64,000 nucleotides of DNA from UBA2561 sp964577275 (GTDB lineage Bacteria; Bacteroidota; Bacteroidia; Cytophagales; Thermoflexibacteraceae), in assembly GCA_964577275.1 (NCBI GenBank), contig CAZNYR010000003.1:1-64000 (forward strand), given 5' to 3'. Both the position numbers and the translations under genes were made by a program. The notes beneath the pieces are model-generated. The model searched no databases, had not been told where the DNA came from, and saw only the letters and a program-made list of their open reading frames with translations. Shown here in pieces: positions 9,992-19,603 of this stretch (positions within the stretch are counted from its first letter, which is position 1; each line of letters begins with the position of its first letter).

Positions 9992-10012
9992 AAAAATTGT
10001 ATTTTTCTAAGA
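9992..10012. repeat. 21-bp direct repeat, copy 2
   Basis: Identical to 8788-8808 over 21 bases. It lies between the terminator hairpin and the stop codon of the beta-barrel gene. A 16-base partial copy lies inside the AsmA-like gene at 43537-43552. Confidence 0.7.
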
Positions 10013-10030
10013 CCGTAAAACGATTATTTT

Positions 10031-10669
10031 TTAGTTAAACCAGCCAAATTTGAGGGTTAATCCTACGCTGGGATTATTCAATTTTTTGGCATCAAATCCG
10101 TCCATATCATCTGCGCCTTGTACCCATCGGTACTGCGCTGTGAGGGCAATTCTGAAAAACTTGGTCATATTGAGTTCGATGCCTGCTGATGGCTGTATCA
10201 CAAAGACTGTTTCAGACTGATTATCAAGCCATTGTGTAATATCAAAATCGTTATTTCTGTCACCAATTCTGACGGCACCCCATCCTAATTTTGTGTTTGC
10301 GGTCAGATGAATCATGCGTTTGGGCATTACCTGAAATCCGAGCATAAATCCTCCATGTCCAAAATGTAGCTGTCCTCTTCCGCCCGTATAACTTACTCTA
10401 TTTGAGGTGCTTAGTCCAATTCCGTAGCCCCCTAAAATAATATTTCCGAGCGTGATTCCGCCACTACCTCCCGTGAAGACAGCAAGTCCGCCATCCATCG
10501 GGGCGTATTCTAAATCTACTGCACCAAAGCCCGAAATTTTGTTGCTTCCATCAAAGACAGTTTTGATGTCATGTGCGTTAGATTTTTCGGATTTTTGGTC
10601 ATTTTTATCTTGTGCGATAAGTGTAAAAATGGTCAGAAATAAAACAAGGGAAAAACATAACTTTTTCAT
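10031..10669 (-). CDS. Predicted outer-membrane beta-barrel protein
   Basis: A 212-residue protein with a signal peptide (MKKLCFSLVLFLTIFTLIAQ). The mature part alternates Gly-rich and aromatic strands (GGSGGITLGNIILGGYG, QLHFGHGGFMLGFQV) and includes IQPSAGIELNMTKFFRIAL, a porin-family-like strand pattern, ending with an aromatic residue region (LKFGWFN). It probably forms a small barrel in the outer membrane. I do not recognise a named family. It is a single gene with its own terminator at 9935-9967. Confidence 0.6.
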   Translation of the reverse strand: MKKLCFSLVLFLTIFTLIAQDKNDQKSEKSNAHDIKTVFDGSNKISGFGAVDLEYAPMDGGLAVFTGGSGGITLGNIILGGYGIGLSTSNRVSYTGGRGQLHFGHGGFMLGFQVMPKRMIHLTANTKLGWGAVRIGDRNNDFDITQWLDNQSETVFVIQPSAGIELNMTKFFRIALTAQYRWVQGADDMDGFDAKKLNNPSVGLTLKFGWFN

Positions 10670-10824
10670 GATACTTTGAAAATTTTTAAGGTGAATTAAA
10701 ATTAATTTGACGCTTAAATTTTGGTTAAAAGCCTTTTGTTTTTGTGGCTTTCGATTATAAGATTCGTCAGAGAAGAATTACCCTTATTTTTTTCTGAAAA
10801 AAAGTATATTATTTTTATAAACAA

Positions 10825-10843
10825 CTGATTTACAGCATTTTTT
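10825..10843 (+). repeat. Possible divergent copy of the dispersed TGATTWTCAG element
   Basis: CTGATTTACAGCATTTTTT resembles the element found nine times between 26.1 and 41.9 kb (compare 35626-35644). It lies in the gap upstream of the beta-barrel gene. The match is weak and I count it only as a candidate. Confidence 0.25.
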
Positions 10844-10901
10844 TCAAAAAATATCAATCATCAGGTTATTTGAGCGGGCGGGAATTGGTAGAAATTATAA
10901 A

Positions 10902-10929
10902 AAAATAAAAGGATACCTTTCGATATCCT
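10902..10929 (-). terminator. pnp: Terminator of pnp
   Basis: Minus-strand hairpin with arms GGATA/TATCC around TCGAAAGG, followed by TTTTATTTTTTT. It begins 15 nt beyond the pnp stop codon. Confidence 0.65.
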
Positions 10930-10944
10930 CATCTTTTGTTTTGT

Positions 10945-13176
10945 TTAGCGTCTATCTCTGCGGTCGTTTCGTCTGCCGCCGCCACTGCCGCCGCCACGAT
11001 TATCTCGTCCGCCGCCACTGCCGCCGCCACTTCGGGGGTCTCGGCGAGGTTTTTCGATGTATCCTTCAGGTTTTGGTAACAAGGCTTTGCGTGATAAACG
11101 ATATTTTCCTGACCGCTTATCGACTTCTAACAATTTGACCTGTACTTCTTCGCCTTCTTCGAGAATGCCGTCCATGGTTTCGACTCGTTCCCATTTGATT
11201 TCGGAAATATGTAATAATCCTTCTTTTCCGGGCATAAATTCGACAAAAGCCCCGAAATCCATGATAGAAGTTACTTTTCCTGTATAAATTTCGCCTTCTT
11301 CGGGCATGGCAATGATGTTTCGTACCATTTCCGAAGCCTTCTCTAACATGATTTTGTCTGTGGCAAAAATATTAACTAAACCATTGGTATCGGTTTCTTC
11401 GATGATGACGGTTGCGCCGGATACTTTTTGGATTTCTTGAACGATTTTGCCACCCGGTCCGATAACCGCACCAATCATGTCTTTGTCAATGACAATCGCC
11501 TCAATTCGTGGAGCGTGTTCCTTGAAATCAAGACGAGGCTTATCCATGACTTTATTCATTTCGTTAAGGATATGAAGTCGTCCTTCTTTTGCTTGATGCA
11601 ATGCTTTGCTCAATAATTCGTAGGATAATCCGTCAATTTTGATGTCCATTTGACAAGCCGTAATACCGTCTTCCGTACCCGTAACTTTGAAGTCCATATC
11701 TCCGAGATGGTCTTCATCACCCAAGATGTCCGATAAAACGACACTTTTTCCGCTTTCGGGGTCAGAAATTAAGCCCATAGCGATACCGGATACGGGTTTT
11801 TTGATGGGAATGCCTGCATCCATCAGAGCCAAAGTTCCCGAACAGACAGTCGCCATGGAAGATGAACCATTCGATTCTAAGACATCGGAAGTAATCCGAA
11901 TAGTATAAGGCAAATCGGTATGAGATGGAATCATGGATTTCAAGGCACGATGCGCCAAATTTCCGTGTCCGACTTCTCGGCGACTGGGTCCACGATTAGG
12001 CTTGACTTCGCCCGTACAAAAGGCGGGGAAATTATAATGCAACAAAAATTGGTCATAACCCACTCGCATTACGCCATCAATCATTTTTTCGTCCANNNNN
12101 NNNNNGTGGTGGCAAGGGCTTGGGTTTCGCCTCGTGTGAAAACCGCCGAGCCGTGCGCTCCGGGCAAATAATCGACTTCGCACCAGATAGGTCTAATTTG
12201 GGTCGAGGAACGTCCATCGAGTCGTAATCCTTCGTTCAGGACTAAATCTCGACAGGCTTTTTTCATCACGGCTTTGAGGTACAATCCTGCCAGAAAAGCA
12301 TTCACTTCGGTATCTTCGGGCAGGCTCTCAAAGTATTGGTCTTTGATGGCTTTGAACCCTTTGCCTCGTGCTTTTTTGTCTTGATTACTTTTGGCAACTT
12401 CATAGAAACGTTCGTAATAAGTTTCCATCAAATACGCCTTGAGCTGGTCATCGTGCGTGATGTGCGAATACGCTCGTTTTTCGGTTTTTCCGGCTTCGGC
12501 TTCAAACTCTTTTTGAGCGGTGCAATGCGCTTTGATGCTTTCGTGTGCTATTTGCATGGCTTGCATCAATTCTNNNNNNNNNNGAGACTTCTTTAGCTTC
12601 TCCCTCGACCATCATAATATTGTCAAAGGAAGCTCCGACCATCAAATCCATTATTGCCTTTTTCTGTTGTTCGGGGCTTGGATTGACGATGTACTCCTCG
12701 CCTACTTTGACGACACGCACTTCGGAAATCGGCGTATAAAACGGAATATCCGAAACGGTCAGAGCGCAGGAAGCAGCCAGAGCGACATAGGCATCAGGCA
12801 GCACGTCAGGGTCAGCCGAAATGAGCTGGATGTTCAGTTGCGTTTCGGCAAAATAATCATGAGGAAAAAGAGGGCGAATCACCCTATCGACCAGACGACA
12901 GTTAAGCACTTCATAATCAGAGAGTCTGCTTTCTCGTTTGATGAATCCGCCGGGAATCCGCCCTGCGGCGGCGTATTTTTCTTGATAATCCACAGAAAGC
13001 GGAAAAAAATCCATGTTTTCGCGGGCTTCATCCGCAGAAACAGCCGTTGCCAGCATCATCATTTTGCCTACCTGAAGCACCACCGCTCCGTGTGCCTGAC
13101 GCGCCAATCGCCCTGTTTCCAGTGTGATAGGAAGTCCGTTAGGTTGTTCAATAACCTTTTTAAATCCTTGTATCAT
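10945..13176 (-). CDS. pnp: Polyribonucleotide nucleotidyltransferase (PNPase), two assembly gaps inside
   Basis: PNPase degrades RNA 3'-to-5' using phosphate and is a core RNA-turnover enzyme. From the N-terminus: first RNase PH domain (SVDYQEKYAAAGRIPGGF, RLVDRVIRPLFP), helical linker, second RNase PH domain (RGETQALAT, SGIAMGLI, ILGDEDHLGDMDFKV), KH domain (MIGAVIGPGGKIVQEI), S1 domain (YTGKVTSIMDFGAFVEF) and a Gly/Arg tail with two 33-bp-spaced GGGSGGGR-type repeats. Ten-N gaps at 12574-12583 and 12096-12105 break the frame. By family comparison about 6 and 17 nt are missing. ATG 13176 fits the family start. The RGG-like tail probably adds RNA binding. Confidence 0.95.
12096..12105. other. 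Assembly gap (10 N) inside pnp
   Basis: The protein reads ETQALAT before and DEKMIDGVM after. The family has about TTLGTKL between, so roughly 17 nt are missing (2 modulo 3), which ten N cannot represent. Confidence 0.85.
12574..12583. other. Assembly gap (10 N) inside pnp
   Basis: VEGEAKEV precedes and ELMQAMQIAHESIKAH follows (the open reading frame after the gap is off by the N run). About 6 missing nt would restore the family pattern. Confidence 0.8.
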
Positions 13177-13359
13177 AAATCATTTATCATAAAACTGTTC
13201 AATCCACAATAATCGGTTAATTTTTTGATAAAAAACCCGAAACTGTATTTTTTTTCGAGTTCGCACGCTGATTAAAATGTTAAATTCTATTTTTTACAAG
13301 AATTATCAAGAATATGTGCTAAACAAATAGTTTGTATCATAATTTTAAAGACAATTATG

Positions 13360-13367
13360 TAACTTTG
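13360..13367 (+). promoter_or_regulatory. Putative -7 promoter box for the large T9SS protein gene
   Basis: TAACTTTG matches TAnnTTTG and lies 34 nt before the ATG at 13402. A TTTG is present at 13331-13334, 25 nt upstream, slightly farther than the usual -33 spacing. Confidence 0.45.
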
Positions 13368-13401
13368 AGGCATTTTATAACATAATCTTAGCTAATCGCA
13401 C

Positions 13402-16400
13402 ATGAAACGAAATCTATTTTTTATCCTGCCCGTCTTGGCAGGACTTGCACTTTGGTATCTGATAGACTACCCCAAAACGACCTCGAAAAACACACTCGAA
13501 GACCAACTGGCATACCAGAAGGCTCTCAAAAAGAAACGCCCCAAGGATGATGTAAAATTTGACCGTCCTGATTTATTTCGGGCTTATCATCAAAAATTAC
13601 GGACGGGAGCGGGCGTAAATGCACCCGTCTATCCTGCTAATTATCAGATGATTGAGCTGAAAAAAGTACAAAATCGAAACAAAGCCTATCGCACCGAAAA
13701 CAATAATTTTAAGGAGCGTGGTCCAGGGAATGTACCGGGCAGAACCCGGGCATTGGTCGTGCATCCCCAAGACCCACAAAATACATGGTATGCGGGTGCA
13801 GCGGGCGGTGGCATCTGGAAAACAACGAACGGCGGCAAAAAATGGACGCATCTGACCGCAGGACTTCCCACTTTGTCGGTCGCTTCTTTGGCGATTTCTC
13901 AATCCAATCCCAACATACTTTATGCTGGAACAGGCGAGGGATTTTTTAGCGGGGGTTCGGGCGTGGGTTTTGGTATTTTCAAATCAGAAGATGGTGGCGC
14001 AAATTGGAAACAACTTCAAAGCACTGCCATTTTGGACTTCCAGAACGTAAGCCGAATTATTATCGACCCAAACAACGAAAATATCTTGTTGGCTTCGGCG
14101 GGTGCTTCTCGTCAGGAGGGCGTAAGTTTGAGAAGTGCAGCCACAAATTCCAAAATTTTTAAAAGTACGGATGGTGGTAATTCGTGGACAACCCTATACG
14201 AAAGTACCTTACCAATTTATCAATTATTGCCTCAAAAAGATAATTTCAATACCATTTATGCAACCGTGCAGACCGTTGGGGTTATCCGCACCACAGACGG
14301 CGGGCAAACGTGGGAGAATCGAGCCAAAGGCATCGGGCAGGTGGATAGAACCGAAATCGCCATTTCAGAAACCAACCCAAACGTTTTGTATGCCTCGGCA
14401 GTGGGCTTATTATCAGGCACTTCGGCTGATTTGTATTATTCCAGTGATGCGGGCGCAAATTGGAAACTATTAACGGCGGNNNNNNNNNNGTGCTGATGAA
14501 CCCAACCATGATTTATTAGGCGGACAGGGCGATTATGACAATACCATTTTGATTCATCCATTTAATGATAATGTGGTGTATGTAGGCGGTGTCAATACAT
14601 ACAAAGTGGAATTAACCAACCAGCCCGATACCGTGATTCAAGCACTTTTGGGAACAACCAAAGAAAAAACCACGAATTTTTTGCAGGAAGATATCCGATT
14701 ATTTACGGATGAAGGCGTTGAAATCACGGCGGCGGAGTTCGTAGGCATCGAAATTCGGTTCGGAGCAACTCTTTCGCAAAAAGCCTATCGGTTTTCTATC
14801 CCCGAAGGACGAACATCCGGCGTAACTCCAGCGGAATATACCTACCAAAATATCATTGATGTACCTTTTGAGGTTTGGGATACTAAAAACAACCGACAAT
14901 TAGCCGTTTCGATTCGAGACCAAGCCAATGATGGCGCATTCAATCTGAAGGATAATCATAATGACAGTCGAGAATATATTTTCGTACACGCTCTGCCTTA
15001 TTCCGAAACGCCTAATGACAAAATTACAACTACTGGCGGACACACCTACAAAAATATGTATTTGATTTGGATTGCACAACCCTCTGGTACTCAATGGAAT
15101 ACCAATACGATTCCCGAAGGTGCAAAACTCAATATCAATTATGGCGATGTCCTGACACAGCCCCGTAAAACGACCGTCATCACAGACCAATACGGGGATT
15201 TGGCGCAAGATGACCAAGCGCGTTTTCGTAATTCAGGATTTTTTGGAGGCATTCACCCCGATATGCACCAATTGATTGCCCTGAAAGGCACGAATCAAGG
15301 CGAATTTCGTATCTTGAGTTCTAATGATGGCGGAATGCACCTTTCTAATTTAGGCTCGGACCCCGGCGTACAAGATAGCTCCTGGACAATGTTAGGAAAT
15401 ACCTATAATACGTCTCAATTTTATGGCATCGCCAAAGTTCCCAAGCAACAGCAATATCTGGGCGGCACGCAGGATAATGGTTCATGGTTATTTTTGGGCG
15501 ATGAAACCGATTCGATTGCCAGTCCAGACGATGCGTATATTCCCATCAAAGGCGGAGATGGCTTTGAATGTCAGTGGCACGCTACCAAATCCTCTGTATT
15601 GTTGGCGACTTCTCAATTTAATGGCATTTCCAAATTTGACCCTGCCACAGGCTGGCGAAACGGGACAACAGGCATGACAGATGTCGGCAGCGGACGTGCG
15701 CCTTTTATTTCTCGATTGGCTTATACCAAAAGCGACCCCGATTTGGTCTTTGCCATCGGTGCTTCGGGCGTTTGGCGAAGCGATAATTTTGCCGATTCAT
15801 GGCAATTAGCCCCAATTCCTACACAATGGTTCGGAAGTGGCGATGTGGATATTTCGCCCGCCAATCCACAAATTGTTTGGGCAGGCGAAGGAATGTCCGA
15901 ATTTAGCAGTATTTTCTTATCCAAAGATGGCGGTTTATCATTCACCACTCTTACGGATTTTGCAGAAATTGGCGCAACAAGTGGTATTTATACCCATCCG
16001 ACCGAAGAAGGAACGGCTTTTGTCCTGTTTTCGGTGGCTAAAAGAGCTAAAATTCTCCGAACCAAAGATTTTGGGCAAACTTGGGAAGATATTTCTGGTT
16101 TCCACCCAAGCAGCACCAGCACAGGATTTGCGGACGTACCCACGTATTCCATTTTGGTCATGCCACATGACACCAAACGCATTTGGGCAGGCACAGAAAT
16201 TGGTATTTTTGAATCCAATGACGAAGGAAAAACATGGAATTTATTGCCTGATTTTCCCAATGTTTCGGTGTGGGATATGCGAGCTGAAGATAACGAAATC
16301 GTTATCGGAACGCACGGAAGAGGCATCTGGACGGCAACCATTGACGAATTAACTTCGGCAAATACGCCATCAGTAACGCTTGCCCCCCGACTCAATACGC

Positions 16401-17506
16401 TGGCACAAGTGCCGAGTTCGAGTGCCATTATTTTAAATATCAATATGGATTTGCGTTCGCGCTATGATTCGGTACAAATTCTAAGAAATGATGTCGTATT
16501 CGGGACGGAAGGACGAAATATCATCCCTCGACTGGATTATAATTACGAATTTACTGTCGCTAAATTTGATTCTATTTATGTACAGGCAATCGGTTATCGA
16601 GGCGGAATTGCCTATAAATCAGGTATTTTGTCGATTTCTGGTAAGGATATTATCGAATTTGGCGAATCCAAAACCGAATATCAAACCACATTTGATGACG
16701 GCAAAACGGACTTCGTCAATTTTGGCTTTCGCATCGGCGAAGAAGACGGTTTTACGGGGCTTGCCTTGCATTCTGACCATCCTTATTTGGATGGGCGAGC
16801 CGCAGGTACGGCATCGGGAACGGTAGATTATACTGCCACGCTCATTTATCCGATTGTTGTGGCGGACAAAAACGCCTTGATGCGCTTCAAAGAAGTGGCT
16901 CTCGTAGAAGTAGGCGAACCTAATACTGCCTTCGGAGATGACGAATTTTGGGATTATGTGATTGTCGAAGGCTCGGCAGATTTGAAAACATGGAAATCCC
17001 TCTTGGATGGGTATGATGCCAATGCCAATTCGCAATGGGCGGCTGCTTATACAAACGGCTTGGCGGGCAACGAGTCCATGTTCAAAGAACGAAAAATTGA
17101 CATCGGCGCAACATTCGGCGCAGGCGAAACCGTTTATTTGCGCTTCCGATTATATTCTGACCAAGCCTCCACAGGGTTTGGCTGGGTCGTAGATGATTTG
17201 GAAATTCAGACCGAAGAACTCGTTTCTTCCACCGAATCCGATGCGGCGATGGATAAAGCCGTATCCATTTATCCAAATCCTTCGTCAGATGGTATTTTTA
17301 ATTTGACCCTGAATCATGTACTAAGTAAAAACCTGACAATCAAGGTATTCGATAGCACAGGCAAACTGGTACATCGTCAAAAAACCCAACAGCAAGGATT
17401 ATTATTTCACCAAAAAATACAGTTACAAAATCCGCCCAAAGGAATGTATATCGTTGAGGTCAATGATGGCACACAACGAGTAACTAAAAAATTGATTATC
17501 AAATAG
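13402..17506 (+). CDS. Large BNR/sortilin-like repeat protein with T9SS sorting domain (one gap)
   Basis: Cell-surface or secreted protein of at least 1363 residues. The N-terminus is a signal-anchor-like helix (NLFFILPVLAGLALWYLIDY). Many BNR/Asp-box and sortilin-VPS10-like repeats follow, for example AAGGGIWKTTNGGKKWTHL, KSEDGGANWKQL, KSTDGGNSWTTL and SNDEGKTWNLLP, which form beta-propellers. A jelly-roll-like region with GWVVDDLEI follows, then a type A T9SS tail (IYPNPSSDGIFNLTL ... PPKGMYIVEV ... TKKLIIK). Proteins of this layout are often annotated as glycosyl hydrolases, but I see no defined catalytic site. The gap at 14480-14489 shifts the frame; a true gap length divisible by three restores it. 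A palindrome follows the stop. Confidence 0.85.
14480..14489. other. Assembly gap (10 N) inside the large T9SS protein gene
   Basis: The left frame ends ...NWKLLTA plus one base; the right frame resumes with two bases then ADEPNHDLLGG. The reading frame is restored if the missing length is a multiple of three. Confidence 0.8.
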
Positions 17507-17522
17507 TTATTGTTTGGATTAG

Positions 17523-17546
17523 AACCCACGATTAAAATCGTGGGTT
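17523..17546 (+). terminator. Perfect palindrome / terminator, shares core with 35568-35605
   Basis: Arms AACCCACGATT and its exact complement around AA, followed by TTTAT. It starts 17 nt after the T9SS protein stop and fits a rho-independent terminator. The inner 20 bases recur unchanged within a longer palindrome at 35568-35605, so it is also a dispersed element. Confidence 0.75.
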
Positions 17547-17803
17547 TTATCATGGGTTTTTACTAATCACATGGTTTTATTGTGAATTGGCTTTGAAGTT
17601 GTTTACTATAATGTGTTTAAATAAAAAATACTCGAAAAAGATTAAGTTTATGGTTGTAACAAAACCGTATCTTCAAATGAGTATTTTAGGTATGCTTTGT
17701 CGATTTATTCTCAGAATTGATAAAAAAATTAAACAGACTTAGTAAATAAGTTCTGAACAACAATATGACGTATAATTTTTCTTTTTCCACGAAAAGTTCA
17801 ATT

Positions 17804-17857
17804 TTTTCAGAAATAAAAACACTGCGCAACCTGAAAATCTTAGCGGAAAATGGGGTT
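17804..17857. repeat. 54-bp direct repeat, copy 1 (left of toxin-antitoxin pair)
   Basis: Same orientation and length as 18543-18596 with 51 of 54 positions identical. The core is GCGCAACCTGAAAATCTT followed by RGCGGAAAATGGGGTT. It lies 56 nt beyond the stop of the PIN toxin gene. Confidence 0.85.
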
Positions 17858-17913
17858 GAGAGGCGAAAAGTTTTGCTGTTGTCAGTATCTCATGGACGAA
17901 TACATGATACGTT

Positions 17914-18303
17914 TTATTCAACAAACGGATTGTAAATTTTCAAACCGTGTATTTTTTGAAAATCAGCCTCATTACGAGTTACCAACGTAAGATTATAAAT
18001 CAAAGCTGTAGCCCCAATAATGGTATCAGGGGTAGCCATTTTATGGCTTTGCCTTATTTCGATGGCTTTTTTTTCAATGGCTGAATCGAGATAAAACACA
18101 TTAGCGACCTCTAAAAATTCGGCAATGCGTAACTTGTCTTGATCGTTTAACTTGTGCCAACCCAATACTTCTATTTTGGTGATGGTCGAAATGTTAAAAC
18201 TTTCCATCAAAATTTGTGTAACACGCTGTTCGTGCGCCTGTGGGATTTTATCATCAAGGTAATAAATGATGATATTGGTATCGATCAAAAATTTCTCGTC
18301 CAT
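17914..18303 (-). CDS. PIN-domain toxin ribonuclease, VapC-like
   Basis: A 129-residue PIN nuclease. The acidic active-site set is intact: D8 in FLIDTNI, E45 in ITKIEVLG, D93 in MATPDTIIGATAL and D114 in VTRNEADF. VapC toxins cleave tRNA or rRNA with Mg2+ and stop translation when unpaired. Its start overlaps the end of the upstream antitoxin gene by 19 nt, the usual arrangement of a type II toxin-antitoxin operon. The pair is framed by 54-bp direct repeats. The RNA target cannot be read from sequence. Confidence 0.9.
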   Translation of the reverse strand: MDEKFLIDTNIIIYYLDDKIPQAHEQRVTQILMESFNISTITKIEVLGWHKLNDQDKLRIAEFLEVANVFYLDSAIEKKAIEIRQSHKMATPDTIIGATALIYNLTLVTRNEADFQKIHGLKIYNPFVE

Positions 18304-18509
18304 TCGTTTCGCATGAGTTTTAGCTCGTGTTCGATGTCCAAATTCAAGTGTTTGAGCATCCCTTTGTAGTGTAAGGGATTAAAAGCAGGCGTTGCTAAAG
18401 GAACAGCTACTTTTTGCTCAAGATAAGGCTTAACCAATTCCCATAAACTGATGGGAATAATGGCATATTCGATCTGCCCTGTAGGATTATAAATGTAATT
18501 GATGGTCAT
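18285..18509 (-). CDS. Putative antitoxin partner of the PIN toxin
   Basis: A 74-residue protein beginning MTINYIYNPTGQIEYAIIPI, with the N-terminal beta/helix pattern seen in Phd/VapB-like small antitoxins and a charged C-terminal tail (LDIEHELKLMRNEW) suited to wrapping the toxin. It would bind and inhibit the toxin and repress the operon. The identification rests mainly on size, position and the 19-nt overlap with the PIN gene; I recognise no strong DNA-binding motif. Confidence 0.75.
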   Translation of the reverse strand: MTINYIYNPTGQIEYAIIPISLWELVKPYLEQKVAVPLATPAFNPLHYKGMLKHLNLDIEHELKLMRNEWTRNF

Positions 18510-18542
18510 AAACTCTCTTTATTTTTTTCCCAAATATACGAA

Positions 18543-18596
18543 TTTTCAGAAAAAAAAACACCGCGCAACCTGAAAATCTTGGCGGAAAATGGGGTT
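18543..18596. repeat. 54-bp direct repeat, copy 2 (right of toxin-antitoxin pair)
   Basis: Copy of 17804-17857 with three substitutions and no indels. It lies 33 nt upstream of the antitoxin start, so it could also be in the operon's promoter region. Confidence 0.85.
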
Positions 18597-18657
18597 TATA
18601 GAAAGGTTTTTGGGTGGAGAGATACGGAAAGAGTTTTATTTGAATCTGCGTATTATT

Positions 18658-18936
18658 TCAGATTTTATCCCAGAAAAATAATATCCCCAAAACAAGTACG
18701 GTAACGACCACAGAAACCATTTTGAACCAAACCAGCCATATTTCTAATACCTCTTTTTCGTCATCTGGATTTTGTGTGTGTTGCTTACTGTATTCATGAA
18801 AATGCACATGGCAATTTGGGTATAAATCAACTGTTTCTCCTTTTTTCCCGAAAACACTTTTGGGTAAAATATGATGCGCGTGGATATAAAAATACAATCC
18901 GCATTTTTGGCATTTTCCTTTCTTGGCTTCTTTCAT
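18658..18936 (-). CDS. Small HNH-like zinc protein with a C-terminal membrane helix
   Basis: A 92-residue protein. It begins with C9-x2-C12 and AHHILPKS (H21, H22), followed by DLYPNCHVHFH (N41, C42, H43, H45, H47), which closely follows the HNH nuclease pattern. One usual zinc ligand is missing: the Cys of the common LCPNCH is Tyr here. Residues 72-88 (MVSVVVTVLVLGILFFW) form a likely membrane helix, which is unusual for an HNH nuclease. It lies 2 nt after the 139-residue gene, so the two are probably one operon. Nuclease activity is inferred only. Confidence 0.6.
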   Translation of the reverse strand: MKEAKKGKCQKCGLYFYIHAHHILPKSVFGKKGETVDLYPNCHVHFHEYSKQHTQNPDDEKEVLEIWLVWFKMVSVVVTVLVLGILFFWDKI

Positions 18937-18938
18937 GC

Positions 18939-19358
18939 CTATAATTTTTTGATGCGGTAATGAATATAAAAACTATCCAAACGTTGCGTATATAAAACAG
19001 GAATAAAATCGATTTCATAATCCGTACCCGATTGGCGTTCCATGAGTTGGAGGCATTCAAAAATATCCACAAATCGAGAAGTATCAGAAAAATGGAGATA
19101 TTCCCGCATTAATTCACCAAAATTTTTAGGATTTATTTCATCTTCGCGAAGTGGTTTAGATACATAAACACTTACGCCAATCGAATTATCGTCCTCGTTA
19201 TATCCCGAAGAAACCGAAACTTCACTTTGCGGACTGGGATACATTTGACGGATTTCCTTATCAAAAACAGAGCGCTGTTCGTCAGGCAAGCCCTCATAAA
19301 TTTTTTGGAAATACTGCGCTAAAGATTGGACGGAAACGGTTTGTTCTGTTATAATCAT
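18939..19358 (-). CDS. Hypothetical protein, 139 residues
   Basis: I do not recognise this protein. It is soluble, acidic to neutral, without signal peptide or membrane helix. Notable segments are QYFQKIYEGLPDEQRSVF, SVSSGYNEDDNSIGVSVYV and IDFIPVLYTQRLDSFYIHY. ATG 19358 is the first start. The gene stops 2 nt before the HNH-like membrane protein starts, which suggests joint expression and a shared function. Confidence 0.6.
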   Translation of the reverse strand: MIITEQTVSVQSLAQYFQKIYEGLPDEQRSVFDKEIRQMYPSPQSEVSVSSGYNEDDNSIGVSVYVSKPLREDEINPKNFGELMREYLHFSDTSRFVDIFECLQLMERQSGTDYEIDFIPVLYTQRLDSFYIHYRIKKL

Positions 19359-19470
19359 GTCGATAAATTTTACCCCAATTTATGAAAAAATTGCTATGAT
19401 TTTGGGAGAGATTGGTATTTTTTATCGGGTTAGTACATTGATTTTTAGTAAAATTGACCTTTGACAAAGT

Positions 19471-19533
19471 TTAAAACTTTTAGAAAAGCGCCTTGCAGAT
19501 TTAGAGGAAATCAATGTCTTGTTGAAAAAATAA
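19471..19533 (+). pseudogene. Possible short coding remnant (coiled-coil fragment)
   Basis: One frame reads LKLLEKRLADLEEINVLLKK then stop, a clean leucine-heptad pattern, but it is only about 22 codons with an in-frame stop just upstream at 19462 and no start codon. It may be the tail of a lost gene or chance. Confidence 0.25.
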
Positions 19534-19548
19534 TGGCTAAAAACAGGT

Positions 19549-19577
19549 AAATAGCTGTTTTTTCTGAACAGCTATTT
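19549..19577 (-). terminator. Terminator-like hairpin after the LysM operon
   Basis: Perfect 11-bp inverted repeat, arms AAATAGCTGTT and AACAGCTATTT, with a 7-nt loop. It lies 26 nt beyond the stop of the last LysM cluster gene. The T tract on the minus strand is short. Confidence 0.55.
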
Positions 19578-19603
19578 ACAAAAAAACCAATTTTTCAAAG
19601 AAA

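Larger units (their letters stand above)
17507..17913. other. Gene-free stretch with palindrome and repeat copy 1
   Basis: About 400 AT-rich bases between the large T9SS gene and the PIN toxin gene (convergent). It holds the palindrome at 17523-17546, a 9-bp inverted repeat (AAAATACTC at 17625-17633 with GAGTATTTT at 17679-17687), and the first 54-bp repeat. I see no convincing gene. Confidence 0.6.

Noticed and set aside
10970..11035. A CRISPR-like repeat (CCGCCGCCACTG units)
   Set aside because: It lies inside the pnp coding frame and encodes Gly/Arg/Ser repeats; only two units occur.
12520..13212. A long plus-strand open frame opposite pnp
   Set aside because: It is a shadow of the conserved pnp frame, contains the N run and shows no family signature.
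17677..17742. A 21-codon small protein (MSILGMLCRFILRIDKKIKQ...)
   Set aside because: No ribosome-binding site, no similarity I can name, and it lies in AT-rich DNA where such short frames are common.
17804..18596. The 54-bp repeats as ends of an insertion sequence
   Set aside because: The repeats are direct, not inverted, and no transposase lies between them.
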